Source: Glandiceps talaboti (Eukaryota > Hemichordata > Enteropneusta > Spengelidae). From it: a DNA stretch of 64,000 bases. The stretch is from the NCBI RefSeq assembly GCF_964340395.1, contig NC_135551.1, forward strand, positions 6,230,463-6,294,462, read 5' to 3'. Position 1 is the stretch's first letter; the number at the start of each line of letters is the position of its first letter. This document shows, piece after piece, positions 13,401 to 23,120 of the stretch. A program made the translations under genes and the position numbers. The notes under the pieces are model-generated. The model had not been told where the DNA came from. It did no database searches and saw nothing but the letters and a program-made list of their open reading frames with translations.

Positions 13401-15236
13401 ATGAAAATGTAATGCTTGAAGTTGTGAAACATACCTATCTTAGTCATAGTACTTATAGCATGAACATCTTCTGGACCGCCACTGTCATTCCCATCACCAC
13501 CTGTATCGTGATATTTTTTATGATCACCATTTTTCTCTGTCTGTTGTTCTGAACTAGTGGTAAGTGATTGCTGGAAGTCATTTCTAGGATCACAGTCATC
13601 TTGAACAACAGTGTCTAGATTGAAATAAACAACAAGTGAAAATTATTTCCAAAGAGAGATAACAATGCATTTAAATGTAGGTCCACGACTTTTAAATTGT
13701 TTTTTTATAAAAAAATATAGCATGATGTTATCTTTAATATTAATATTTTTATACTTTTTTTTTTACATTAAACAAATAAATAATCCTAGACGCGCGTATG
13801 AAATATACATGAAGATACGAGATAAGACATCAAATCAAACAAATGACAAACTAGTAACACATGCATATAGGTAGTGTAATTATTCAAATACGAATTGAAT
13901 ATTTGTAGTTCTAGGTGAACCTGTTGGCAATACAAACAAATGAGAGGAACGTTGATATACCTGACGAGGTTGTTGTGATAGGTTCCTTAATCAAGCAAGA
14001 CATAGACCACTCCTTAAACTTCCTCTTAGACTCAGCAATCACACCATCTTGTGCTGATTTCTTGAGTTCGTCTTTGAGGGAGTTTGCTTGTTTACACGAT
14101 ACGTTGTATCTCTTTAGAGATCTCATGATTTTTTCTTCCCATTTATCACTTGCATCTTCTTGTGATTCTGCTGGTCCGATATCACAGGCTATGGAATTGT
14201 GCAGTGGAAAGTGTTTGTCTATCAATGTACCCATACCGGTAGATTTGTGTATTAAGGTTGGAATTCCTGCTGCAATGGCCATAAGACTAATCATGCCAAA
14301 TGGATCCTGCTTTGAACAGAATGCAACCAAGAGATTACATTGCTGTAAATCAGTCTGTATCTGGTCCGGCGACGATATCGGTGGATGAGGAACAATAGTA
14401 AGGTGGCCTGCCTTTCCCTTCTTTTCTAAATATTCCTTGCACTCTGTATGTGATTCTCCTGAAATGCCTCTTAACTTCCATACTAGTTGAACGTCATCAT
14501 ATTTATAGTATTTGACTACTTTTCCCATCACAATTGCTGCAACATCAAACTCTTTGAGATAATCGATGCTGGATATGCCATCTAATGAGAGAACCTCTAT
14601 TCTATTCTCCACTGAAGACGAATGGTAATGGAAATTAATGAACTCTTCTCCAAGCCAAGGTACATATTCAAGTGGAGTTTTATCTTCAAGCATAATGAAT
14701 TTTCTTTCATAGTGTTCGAACACATTTGACCCCAGATGCAAGAGAGTTTTGGAGTTCTTGGCGTACTGCAATGCATCTTTCTCTTTGACCTGCAGAGCAG
14801 TTGATATGAGCCCCATTTCTTCAGGAATGTCATGAAAAAATGGGACAAAATCTGCACTAGGGAAAAGCTCTTCTTGAAAGGTCATAGCCTCATCGGCCGT
14901 TCCAGATGTAGTGGAGACATAACCAAAGATTTGATAAATTGGGCCGCATTGCTTGGCATGTTCAAAACATTCACAAGGTAACATCAATGCATCACCCAAT
15001 GATATTCTCTTCTTAGGGTGTACTTTCGGTAAAATCAGATGGACATTGTGTTGTAGTGCATCATCCACTTCTGTCTGCGATGCTTCTAGAACAGTACAGT
15101 AGACTCGGTGTCCACATTTAGCCAGGTTTATCAAAAGCTCTTTCTGTATCAGAAAAGGGGCTACACCATACCTGTTTGGCCACCATTCTCTACCAATGAC
15201 TAGTGCAGCTCCAGTATTTGATGCCATGCCAATCAC
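3190..15236 (-). CDS. Multidomain gene: GT-B glycosyltransferase-like + TRADD-N-like + IFIT-like TPR (3' part frameshifted)
   Basis: Eight exons can be chained on the minus strand: 15236-13961, 13614-13435, 10916-10500, 8773-8645, 6509-6189, 5953-5558, 5136-5021, 4498-3190. Every junction has AG/GT borders and the phases agree (six phase-1 introns, then one phase-0), which argues strongly for a single transcript. Domain order: GT-B glycosyltransferase-like, acidic linker, TRADD-N-like, CxxC exon, unknown helical exon, coiled coil, IFIT-like TPRs. IFITs bind viral or non-self RNA in vertebrates; TRADD-N mediates TNF-receptor signalling contacts; an immune or sensor role here is inferred. The first exon starts at a splice acceptor, so a further 5' exon must exist; the first Met is four codons in. 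Two frameshifts in the last exon mean a pseudogene or assembly errors. Confidence 0.72.
4963..5008. repeat. (AAAT)n microsatellite
   Basis: About eleven AAAT units lie in the intron between the CHFTWKL exon and the TPR exon. Confidence 0.9.
5021..5136 (-). CDS. Exon with the IFIT-type CHFTWKL motif
   Basis: Acceptor 'tgtttag' before 5136 and donor 'AAG|gtaaat' after 5021; phase 1 in, phase 0 out. The 38 codons include 'EREILMSLPCHFTWKLEEE'. Vertebrate IFITs carry a very similar L-x-C-H-F-T-W-x-L block at the N-terminus just before the TPRs, and it stands in the same place here, directly before the TPR exon. This is the best single piece of evidence that the TPR region is IFIT-like rather than a generic TPR protein. 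Confidence 0.75.
5558..5953 (-). CDS. Coiled-coil exon of the GT/TRADD-N/IFIT gene
   Basis: Acceptor 'cttatcag' and donor 'GAAG|gttatt'; phase 1 at both ends, 132 codons open. It begins 'LLNLMEDKAVDLPLK' and then has heptad-rich helices with many K, E, Q ('IIAEHYSRIKRENESLRQQI'), consistent with a coiled coil of about 60 residues. No catalytic motif is visible. It probably spaces or multimerises the protein between the signalling-type and IFIT-like parts. Confidence 0.65.
6189..6509 (-). CDS. Unknown helical exon of the GT/TRADD-N/IFIT gene
   Basis: Acceptor 'ctttcttag' and donor 'AATG|gtatgc'; phase 1 at both ends, 107 codons open. The translation ('FDTVAIQLDNTLYKDDAMRL', 'MTTTITMLLELQRSQQLSML') looks helical and soluble. 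I do not recognise a domain; a death-fold or TPR-like helical segment is possible but I see no diagnostic residues. Confidence 0.6.
7390..7846 (+). pseudogene. Non-LTR retrotransposon fragment (CR1/L2-type reverse transcriptase C-terminus)
   Basis: Two overlapping plus-strand frames together give the typical C-terminal tail of CR1/L2-like reverse transcriptases: 'STYKALHGLTPEYICDFLQP', 'PSRTLRSTKTR' in one frame and then 'YGGRSFSYIAPKLWNSLPLD', 'IRQASSLDCFKTKVKTYLF' in another. The frame change near 7650 makes it non-functional. It lies antisense in an intron of the GT/TRADD-N/IFIT gene. Confidence 0.85.
8645..8773 (-). CDS. Short CxxC-containing exon
   Basis: Acceptor 'cttccatcacaag' and donor 'GCAG|gtatgt'; phase 1 at both ends, 42 codons open. 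It contains 'ICDACGVEVSHVC', two closely spaced cysteine pairs and a histidine that could bind one metal ion, then an acidic linker. The polypyrimidine tract is weak, so this is the least certain exon, but its phase fits both neighbours exactly. Confidence 0.55.
10436..10477. repeat. (CAA)n microsatellite
   Basis: About fourteen CAA units lie just inside the intron after the TRADD-N-like exon. Confidence 0.9.
10500..10916 (-). CDS. TRADD-N-like domain exon
   Basis: Acceptor 'tttgatacag' and donor 'GAAG|gtagtg'; phase 1 at both ends, 138 codons open. The translation has 'VQELLARLGPITIELIKPGS', 'LWVILDCETSESLQNLWHEY', 'VEGRLAKSFEDDILTEQ' and 'STVSLRVTLPSRIYRRAL'. The pattern (beta strand, hydrophobic strand, helix ending in L-W-x-x-Y-x-x-G-x-L, then a strand pair) is that of the TRADD N-terminal domain, which occurs in large families in amphioxus and other invertebrates. 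In vertebrate TRADD it binds TRAF2. Assignment is from remembered family pattern; a profile search would decide. Confidence 0.65.
11850..12029 (-). CDS. Duplicate linker exon (copy A)
   Basis: Identical to the linker exon at 13,435-13,614, with the same acceptor and donor. Because the exon is phase 1 at both ends it can be spliced in once or twice without disturbing the frame. Confidence 0.5.
12375..12525 (-). pseudogene. Truncated copy of the glycosyltransferase-like exon 3' end
   Basis: This repeats the last part of the exon ending at 13,961, including its donor, but duplication cut off everything before 'RYNVSCKQ'. No good acceptor lies at the cut, so the fragment is probably skipped in splicing. 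Confidence 0.7.
12526..14112. repeat. Tandem duplication, copy B (1,587 bp)
   Basis: The second copy runs into the intact glycosyltransferase-like exon at 'acgttgtatctc'. It holds the linker exon and the exon end that belong to the complete gene. Confidence 0.95.
13435..13614 (-). CDS. Acidic, disordered linker exon
   Basis: Acceptor 'caatctag' and donor 'ATAG|gtatgt'; phase 1 at both ends, 59 codons open. The translation is rich in D, G, N, S, Q ('TVVQDDCDPRNDFQQ', 'GGDGNDSGGPEDVHA') with no hydrophobic core, so it is probably a flexible linker between the glycosyltransferase-like and TRADD-N-like domains. Confidence 0.7.
13961..15236 (-). CDS. GT-B (GT4-like) glycosyltransferase-domain exon
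   Basis: Acceptor 'tatctctag' before 15236 and donor 'TCAG|gtatat' after 13961; 425 codons open. The N-terminal half has 'ALVIGREWWPNRYGVAPFL' (about residues 11-29) and 'LAKCGHRVYCTV', the Rossmann start of GT-B enzymes. The C-terminal half has 'VHLILPK', 'KQDPFGMISLMAIAAGIPTL' (about residue 315), the counterpart of the E-P-F-G-x-x-x-x-E-A-x-A-x-G-x-P nucleotide-sugar site of GT4 enzymes. Here both usual glutamates are replaced (D-P-F-G and L-M-A), so catalysis may be lost and a ligand-sensing role is possible. GT-type domains joined to NLR-like immune proteins have been reported in corals. The first Met is at 15,227-15,225, but the exon is preceded by an acceptor, so the true start may be further 5'. 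Confidence 0.75.
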
Positions 15237-15239
15237 CTA

Positions 15240-17090
15240 GAGATACAAATAAATAGTAAATTTTACAATAGGCCTATGAATAAATTAATCAATAGCATGG
15301 AGATATTATGACAATTATCTCTGTCTTATCTGTAATTGGTTTTTGACATATTTTATTCTTTTTAGTAGCTATTTTATAATGAATTAAGCACGTCAATCAT
15401 TAAAATCATATTAGGTCACAAGGCAATATGTGGTCACTGGAACTAATCTCAAGGTGTACAGAACACAAGAAGACAAAGAGGAATGGCGAGGCTGGTCATC
15501 AATTGCGTTATTAATACAGAAGCACGGTTAATTCTGCTGTATTTTTGCGAGCTCCTTTTCTCATTTACTAACACAAAATGACTCTTGTTGCAGTTAATTT
15601 CAATGGCTACATAACATCTACCCGTGCTAAATATTGTGTTCGAGATATCCTGAACTGTGGTACAGATTTACCACTCCTCGACCAGTTAATTTGTTACATG
15701 ACTAAAAAAGTTCCAATTGCCCAACACTATGACATTAAATATACATTCATTTTTGGCTTCACCAAAACAATTGAAGGAAATAATTAAGTTCCCCTTTCTT
15801 TTCGTCACCTAGATAGTGACATAACCTTCTTTCATCAAAAGAAGGTTAAGAAAAACAAAGACCAAAAACAACCACTATACGAAAAGTCAAATTTACCTGC
15901 CTTTACCCAAGCTTTACCCTACCTGTGACCAGCCTTGTCAAGGGGTAGTACAAGACGAAGTAACATGTTTGACTGTTTACAGCCCCCAGGGGAGAGATCA
16001 GAGGGGTAAATTAAGTAAAAGGTGTCACTTCGTCTCATACTCACCACATTTACACATCCTCTGCTAAAGATGTACCCTGGTTGAAAGACATGGTCAAATA
16101 TGACTTTTCGTATAGTGAAGAACAACAACAACAACAACATCAATGACAACAACAACAAAATACCAGCAAAAGGACAGAGGCAAGAAATGTTCACCACTGT
16201 GTAGGTACTTAGTCAAACTCTCATAATTTGTGGGGAGACGTTGAACTAAAATCTTTCAAATCACCATCTTCCGGATCCGGGGCAAACCGGACTAGCCAAT
16301 GGAAATAACAGAAAAGCGTAAATTGTGTCGGAATCGAAGGCTTGCTGACATAGTCATGTCCAACAACAAACGTATCATATTTGAGTACACTACTCACGTG
16401 AAAGCTCGTACATTGTTATCTAAAGGAAGTGTCAATCAAAACTAACGTCAACATCTTTGTCTGTCTTCACATTGGAGTTAGAGAATATGTCAGTCAGAGT
16501 CTACACTGTGACATATAAATTACTTGCAAGTTCGACCTTCAAAATTGCCGGTAAAATGGCGGTAAATGTGAAATTTCACCATTTATATACTAGTAAATGT
16601 AGAATGTCACCTGCTGAATGCCAATATTTATGATTTCACTGGCATTGGCACAGTTTTCATCGGCATGTTCCTAGGCTGCTCGGACAATTTAACAAAGTAA
16701 AAACAAGATGGTATGAAGTTATGTAGGCAAAATCTCCAGCATGATTGCCTGCATGATTGCCTGCATGATTATGGCCAACCACTAATGTAATAATGGGAAG
16801 CTTTTATAGAAAGTTGTAGCATAGATCTCACGGTGAGCATGTTTAAGGCCAAGAAAAAAATAATTGTTTCCTGGTGAGTTTGCATCACTTAAATATCGAT
16901 TGGAATCCTGTTGGCTGGATTCTGTCACTGTATTCTGATGTTCCATCTCCACTGGAATACAGTGTCTTCATTCTACATGGATTCTGGTAGTCTTCACTAT
17001 GTATTGTGAAGAATTCTGCTGGATACTACCAGTATCCATAACAGTATAAAGCACAATACAACGTGTATTCTGCGTTCATTTCACACAGTG
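15240..17090. other. Intergenic or first-intron region, no gene supported
   Basis: Open frames here are short and lack codon or domain signals. A perfect 10-bp stem hairpin (aaccttcttt/aaagaaggtt) lies at about 15,823-15,847 and a MITE-like unit at about 15,874-16,116. A 5' exon and the promoter of the glycosyltransferase-like gene should lie here but I cannot place them. Confidence 0.45.
15874..16116. mobile_element. MITE-like inverted-repeat unit, about 240 bp
   Basis: The left end reads CACTATACGAAAAGTCA and the right end is its reverse complement with one or two differences (tgacttttcgtatagtg). Both are flanked by similar 'aacaac' sequence (aaaaacaac before, aagaacaac after), a possible target duplication, although AAC repeats on the right make this weak. 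Confidence 0.55.
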
Positions 17091-18526
17091 TAAGAATGCA
17101 CATTTCAAATTCGATATAGTTTGCTACATACATACATCAGGCATAACAAACTGCATATAGCTTCTAACAAGCTTTGTGATGTAGCTTTTAGTTTTAGTGA
17201 CTCACTTGGATAATTAATGATTTTCAGTAAGTAGGCTATACTCCTTTCAAATTCAACACAATTTGGTACATACTTCAAACATAACTAATTATATATCTTA
17301 TGTTGCATTCCAACAATTATTGTGTGTAAACATGAAAATATAAAGATTTTGCCCTTACAGAAGGCATTCAGTTTAAATCTCGTGATGACTCTTTTTGTGT
17401 ACCAGCTTGTACTTGCACCTTTAGCACAACTGGTGCCGAAAACGGTGTGAATGTTCGAGCGAGAGTCAAAATCAATTTGGGTGTCCAAAATGTGCAGGGT
17501 CAAAAGTTATTTTTTATAAAATAGTAGTTAACTTCTGTGGGAGGCATATATTTTTACTGGTAGAGCATAATTACCCCCAAAAGGCCCCAACACAATGTGT
17601 GAATGTTGATGATTTCCACCAGTGGTAGTTTATAGAGCCTGTAGCAACGTGATAACCCTAAGGCATATCAGATTTACTCAAATGGATTGCAAGTGTTCTT
17701 TATTAGGTCATAGGTCGTACACCGACCATACTGTACATATGGCCAACAATTTATGAGCAGCTTCAGTATCTATTGCACACTGGTGATGTTATGACGTGCA
17801 TGACTTTGTCTTTGATTTCTCTTACTGGATAAAATGACCAGAGTTAAACTGAATGGCTTCAGTAAGGGTAAAGCCTTTAGATTTTCACTCTTACATATGA
17901 TAATATTTGGACTACAACAGAACGCATGCAATTAGTCATGATTCAAGTATGTACAAAATTAGATTGTATATGAAGTGTGGATTTTGAAGATACAGCCTAA
18001 TTACTGAAATTGGAGCAAATGAGTCATAAAAACTAAAAGTACATAACAAAGCATTCTGGAAGCTGTGCACTTTGGTATGGTTTGGTTTGTGTATGTTGTA
18101 ATGTATATTGAATTTGAAATGTACATTCTTAAACTTTAGCCTAATTACTGAAAATCATTATTTATGCAAATGTCAAATGAGTCATTAAAACCAAAAGCTA
18201 AACAAATTTTATATGGGCCATGTGCTTTGTTATCATCACTGTTTATACCAAATTATGTTGTGTTTGGAGTGAGCATTCTTAAGGCATAGCTTAATTACTG
18301 AAAATTATTAATTATGCAAATGACTCATTAAAACTAAAAGCTACATCAACAAGCTTTTTTCATGACAAGTACCCTGTGTCATGTTTGAAGTATGCAGCAA
18401 ATTATATTGAATTTGAAGCATGAAATTTCAAGATAAAATCAAATAACCAGAACAATTATTTATGCAAATTTACCATTACTATTCATGGAATGCTTTCAAC
18501 AAACAAATCACTTCTAGCCACTACCC
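17090..18526 (+). repeat. Dispersed repeat family A, copy 1 (5' part)
   Basis: A diverged second copy in the same orientation lies at about 26,630-28,407. Landmark blocks shared in order are 'cttatgttgcattccaacaatta', 'aagattttgccctta', 'gcattcagtttaaatct', 'ggattgcaagtgttctttattagg' and 'gtcgtacaccgaccata'. The 3' half is built of imperfect units of roughly 120 bp around 'taattactgaaaattattaattatgcaaatgactcattaaaa'. It is cut at 18,536 by the Mutator-like element and resumes at 24,597. Confidence 0.85.
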
Positions 18527-18536
18527 TAAGGAATAA

Positions 18537-18960
18537 CAATGCTGAAGTTATCTGCGAAAACGAATTGGTAAACGTATTGAAAAACGTAAACGTAAACGTA
18601 TTCGGGTAACTGACCTCAACTGACCTTTTTCAGTTCAAATTTCGAAAACAACTTTTAAATCGTAAATGTTAATAAACAGTATTGTACTTTTATCGTAATG
18701 ACTATGACTAAATCATTTTAATAATGTAGACAATTCACTAAAAGATGATTCCTTTAATGAGTTATTATGAAAGCAAGTTATTTTTTCATTGATTGGAGGA
18801 AAGATCATTTAAACACACAATCATTTGTCCTGTCGACATTCGTCGTCGTGTGTTGAATTTGTTTACATGATGGAAACGTTGTTTAATAAGGAATTAGTCT
18901 CGAAAGAAGTTTACCGACCGTCCAAGTTGGAAGGTTAGGAATATTGGGAGTAGGATATGA
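18537..18960 (+). repeat. Left terminal inverted repeat of the Mutator-like element
   Basis: Reverse complement of 24,170-24,596. The right copy keeps about 30 bp ('agacctctttttagtgg' region) that this copy lacks near 18,920. Confidence 0.85.
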
Positions 18961-19189
18961 ATTGAAAATGAAAATTCAATTCTTATATTACTAAAATCAC
19001 ACAATCAGAGATAGATGTATTACAATGGCAATGTCACTTATAAAGTGACATTGATTATGTAGATTTCCGCCCCCACATCCTCTCAACCACTTTCTTGACT
19101 TTATTTGAATAATTATTGCTTGTGTGGCTTCCGTGCAAAGTTTATAATTAATTACTTCTAGAGACTTTCCACCTGGCTCTCATGATATT

Positions 19190-19240
19190 TAGGGAGTGTC
19201 CAGATTTTACTTCCAGGGGGACGCTGGAGGATTTCCAAGT
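19190..19240. repeat. Inner inverted block, left
   Basis: 'gggagtgtccagattttacttccagggggacgctggaggatttcc' matches the reverse complement of about 23,836-23,885, one of several mirrored blocks inside the element. Confidence 0.75.
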
Positions 19241-19242
19241 CC

Positions 19243-19618
19243 TTGTGTGTATGTATGTATGTATGTATGTATGTATGTATGTATGTATGTATGTACGTAC
19301 GTACGTACGTACGTACGTATGTATGTATGTATGCATGCATACATGCATGCATGCATGCATGTGTGTATGTATGTATGTATGTATGTATGTATGTATGTAT
19401 GTATGTATGTATGCGTGTATGTATGTATGCGTGTATGTATGCATGCATGCATGCATGCAGGCATGCATGTATGTATGTATGTATGTATGTATGTATGTAT
19501 GTATGTATGTATGTATGTATGTATGTATGCATGTATGCATGTATGTATGTATGTATGTATGTATGTATGTATGTGTGTGTGTATGTATGTATGTATGTAT
19601 GTATGTATGTATGTATTG
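19243..19618. repeat. Long (GTAT)n microsatellite with GTAC, GCAT and GTGT variants
   Basis: About 375 bp of tetranucleotide units. The long Met-Tyr-Val-Cys or His-Thr-Tyr-Ile frames on both strands are products of the repeat, not genes. Confidence 0.97.
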
Positions 19619-19689
19619 TGCTAGTTGTTATACTTTGATAGACAAGTTTTACTTCTATTTCGAGTATTAGGGGATTTCACTTGGCAAAA

Positions 19690-20126
19690 ATATCAGATCA
19701 AAACATTGGGAACAGCAACAGAAAAAATGAGAAAACAAGAAATATAATGACTATGACTGGTTGAAGTTGTTCTTGAATGGAACTCATGAAAAAATGAAAG
19801 TGAAAGCGTTAGATAAATATCTTGGTGAGCATTGATTACCAAAACACAGTAAATTAAAAAGAGAAAAATTAGACATAATATCCACTCACATAATAGGAAC
19901 ACCAGAATTTAGATCTAAAAATATGACTGCAAATGAAATTAAAACTAATATCAATGGTATGAGTGAAACAGATAGTTGTGACTCTGAGACTGAAAGTGAC
20001 ACTTCTGTAATGCGTGTTCTAGGCAGTGGTGGAGACAATTGTGATACTGATAGCTCAGAAAATTCATGTACTGATGATAACACTGATAGTGATTGTGATG
20101 AAACAAGTCTTGCACATCCTCAGTGA
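19690..20126 (+). pseudogene. Broken SAP-like coding remnant inside the Mutator-like element
   Basis: One plus frame reads 'YNDYDWLKLFLNGTHEKMKV', 'KALDKYLGEH', stop, 'LPKHSKLKREKLDIISTHI', then an acidic tail ending at 20,126. The pattern of a D-W start, L-K-V-x-x-L-D-K-Y-L and a second helix with K-x-E-K-x-D is that of SAP-type DNA-binding helices found in transposon proteins. In-frame stops (TGA in the SAP block and one about 90 bp upstream) make it dead. It is probably the C-terminus of a protein once encoded by this element. Confidence 0.65.
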
Positions 20127-20267
20127 CAAGTTACTTTGAGAAGTGCCAGAATTGCAGATCGATTGATATTACATTAAATAATCGTTATTTTTTTTCATGA
20201 CCCCGCCTAAAAAAATTGTGAATTTTTTTTAGCCACCCTCTAATTTTTCCTGTGAAAAATTCAGTGA

Positions 20268-20490
20268 TGCCCTGTACAACCGACATTTGTAATAATTGCC
20301 GAAATTTGTAATAACGCCGATATTTGTAATAAAAATCACGTTTTTCGTGTAATAAAACCGACATTTGTAATAATTGCCGAAATTTGTAATAATTTCTATG
20401 AACGACAAATGTAATAAAAATTGCCGATATTTGTAATAAATTTCAGAAAAAAAATGTAATAAAATTGCCGAAATTTGTAATAAAAAATTA
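20268..20490. repeat. 20-21 bp repeat array 1 ('gccgacatttgtaataa' type)
   Basis: About ten degenerate units with the cores 'gccga[a/c]atttgtaataa'. Same family as 21,563-22,160 and, inverted, 23,617-23,822. Confidence 0.85.
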
Positions 20491-20664
20491 CATTAAGGAG
20501 GGTCCTTGCTTTCACACTAAAACATGGGTTATCCAAATAAAGAAATACAAGATCGCAAAAACATCACGTCAAACGAAAGTGGATTTAACAAGCATTAATT
20601 GAATTGGTTAATATAATAATTAATTGAACAATTAAACAAGTTATTATTATTTCAATCAATCCGC

Positions 20665-20667
<3 letters not shown>

Positions 20668-20697
<30 letters not shown>

Positions 20698-20745
20698 TGT
20701 ACATGTATGTATGTATGTATGTATGTATGTATGTATGTATGTATG
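20668..20745. repeat. (TATG)n microsatellite
   Basis: About eighteen units, with one variant unit in the middle. Confidence 0.95.
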
Positions 20746-20810
20746 GTATGTTATGAGGAAGTTTAAGAATGATTGAACAAACAAACGAACGAATTAACGA
20801 ACAAAGAAAT

Positions 20811-20967
20811 GAATGAATGAATGAATGAATGAATGAATGAATGAATGAATGAATGAATGAACGAACGAACGAACAAATTAATTAATGGATGGTTGGATGG
20901 ATGGATGGATGAATGAATGAATGAATGAATGAATGAATGAATGAATGAATGAATGAATGAATGAATG
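20811..20967. repeat. (AATG)n microsatellite with AACG and GATG variants
   Basis: Tetranucleotide tract in three blocks. Long Ser-Phe-Ile-His frames on the minus strand are artefacts of it. Confidence 0.95.
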
Positions 20968-21562
20968 TACACTGTGTAATTCGTAGCGGAGTTTTGTTAT
21001 ATTTTGCAAGCTGCCGTGGATACTGAGCAATTCGACAGAATATATTAGAAAATATGTGTTCGCATGACATTTACATGAAATTTGTGAGATTTGTCGCCAC
21101 TGATGTGTATCGATTTGACTTATACTATCAATGTTTGAGTACAGCATCCCCCTTCCATATCATTACAGTGATTTTCTATTCTTCATTAATCTATTCAATT
21201 TTAGTGGCGTTTTCGAGGATGTGCATGGTTTAGTGAGCTGTGCACTATGGGTAGTAGTTCATCATTTGAAATCTGATAGGGAAGGGATTTCAGGGATAGT
21301 TGACCAGTGGAGCCGGGAATGAGTTCATGAGTTCTGATTTATTTAGATGAAGGACAGAAAAAAGGGGAGAATAACGTCTCCCCAATCCCTTTCTCTAAAA
21401 TAATGAAATCTTATCTCCATTTCAATTAAATCATTATTTTGTGTATTTCAATTTTGAACTTGTAGAATGTTTTATAATAGCACAACCAAATGTTGTTGTG
21501 GCCACTATATATAACATTGCAACTTGTTTTGTATATTTACAGAGACTTGTACCAATTACGAA

Positions 21563-22160
21563 TATACTTGTAATAAAGTTGTTGAAAACTTGTAACAAAA
21601 TTGCCGACCTTTGTAATAAACTAACGATAATTGTAATAAAATTGCCGACATTTGTAATAAACTGACGACATTTGTAATAAAATTGCCGACATTTGTAATA
21701 AACTGACGACATTTGTAATAAAATTGACGACATTTGTAATAAACTAACAACATTTGTAATAAAATTGACGACATTTGTAATAAACTAACGACAATTGTAA
21801 TAAAATTGCCGACATTTGTAATATAACGTTGCCGGCATTTGTAATAACTTATTAACGACATTTGTAATAAAATTGCCGACATTTGTAATAACATTGCCGA
21901 CATTTTTAATAAACTAACGACATTTGTAATAAAATTGCCGACATTTGTAATAAACTAACGACATTTGTAATAAAATTGACGACATTTGTAATAAACTAAC
22001 GACATTTGTAATAAAATTGCCGACATTTGTAATAAAATTGCCGATATTTGTAATAAACTAACGACATTTGTAATAAAATTGACGACATTTTTAATAAACT
22101 AACGACATTTGTAATAACATTGCCGACATTTGTAACACAATTGCCGACATTTGAAACGAC
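21563..22160. repeat. 20-21 bp repeat array 2, about 28 units
   Basis: Alternating units 'attgccgacatttgtaataa' and 'actaacgacatttgtaataa', giving a higher-order dimer of about 41 bp. Very homogeneous, which suggests recent expansion. Confidence 0.92.
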
Positions 22161-23120
22161 ATTTGAAGTAAAACTGACAGTAAAAATTTACAAAATAAGT
22201 GCCTCATCTTCACCAATCCTAGATTTCAACAAATTAAACACCTGGATCTAAGAAACTTTATAAAAATTCCCTGTGTAAGAACTTATTCTACAAGTTAAGC
22301 CAGGGAAGTTTTGCGCCGGTATTTAGCACCAAAAATTGATACAGAACTATATTGTTATGTATTTACTTCTATGATTCAAATCCAAAATTCTTCCTTTATA
22401 TATCAGAGTTTATCGTTGGTTGGCCTGTCATAGGTTTGTGTTAATAAAACCACCAGGCAAATATTGGCAAGCGATTGTTTCTTTTTATACATTTAAGTAC
22501 AATTAGTTCACAGACCAACAATAATCGAACCTGGAAACTGGTATGTGTGTCGCTAGACTTTGGTGAGATATAGTGATATACAGTATCCATAACACCAAGT
22601 GTCCGTAACGTATGATGTCTGAAATATTCGCCTTTATGCATATTAATCTCTTCACACTCACGGACAAGAATATGTCCCTGTAGACTTATTGATATACTAA
22701 CTAATTTGTTTTTAAAAAATACTCATACCAATTACTTCTCAAGCCATTATGAAGCTTTCAATTTTTGCCCCCAAATGCACTCTAAATTGGTTGTGAAATC
22801 GCCGTTTCTAAGATTTCTAGAGAAATCAGTTTGTTGGTAGACAACCGACCAGCTAACCAACCAACCAACCAACACTTTGTCCGCAATGATTAAAATATAT
22901 ACATTCGATCATACAACCACGAAGTGTTGATCAAGTGATGGATTGATGATGCTAGTTCGTATATTCACTCATCACTCAGAAGCCTTCACAATCACAAACA
23001 ACTCATACATTCGCCGCTTGTACACTAGAGAAAGTAAGATTTAAGAACTAGATAAAATCAGGTTAGAAAACAGATTGAAATTACTTTTTAGCTACCCTCC
23101 ATACGCCCGTCTTTCCATCC

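Noticed and set aside
11755-13552. Two identical 70-codon plus-strand frames with hydrophobic ends
   Set aside because: They lie antisense to the duplicated linker exon, which has proper splice borders and phase on the minus strand.
13915-14388. 157-codon plus-strand frame
   Set aside because: Antisense shadow of the glycosyltransferase-like exon.
19148-19670. Long open frames of repeated Met-Tyr-Val-Cys and His-Thr-Tyr-Ile on both strands
   Set aside because: They are translations of a GTAT-type microsatellite with no stop codons in any frame; not genes.
19743-20126. In-frame TGA read as selenocysteine
   Set aside because: No cysteine is expected at that place in SAP helices, another stop lies upstream, and no SECIS-like hairpin was seen; it is a pseudogene stop.
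20763-21147. Ser-Phe-Ile-His-rich frames on minus
   Set aside because: Products of the AATG microsatellite.
21563-22160. Regular short repeats resembling a CRISPR array
   Set aside because: The unit is about 20 bp with no unique spacers, and the genome is eukaryotic; it is a satellite array.
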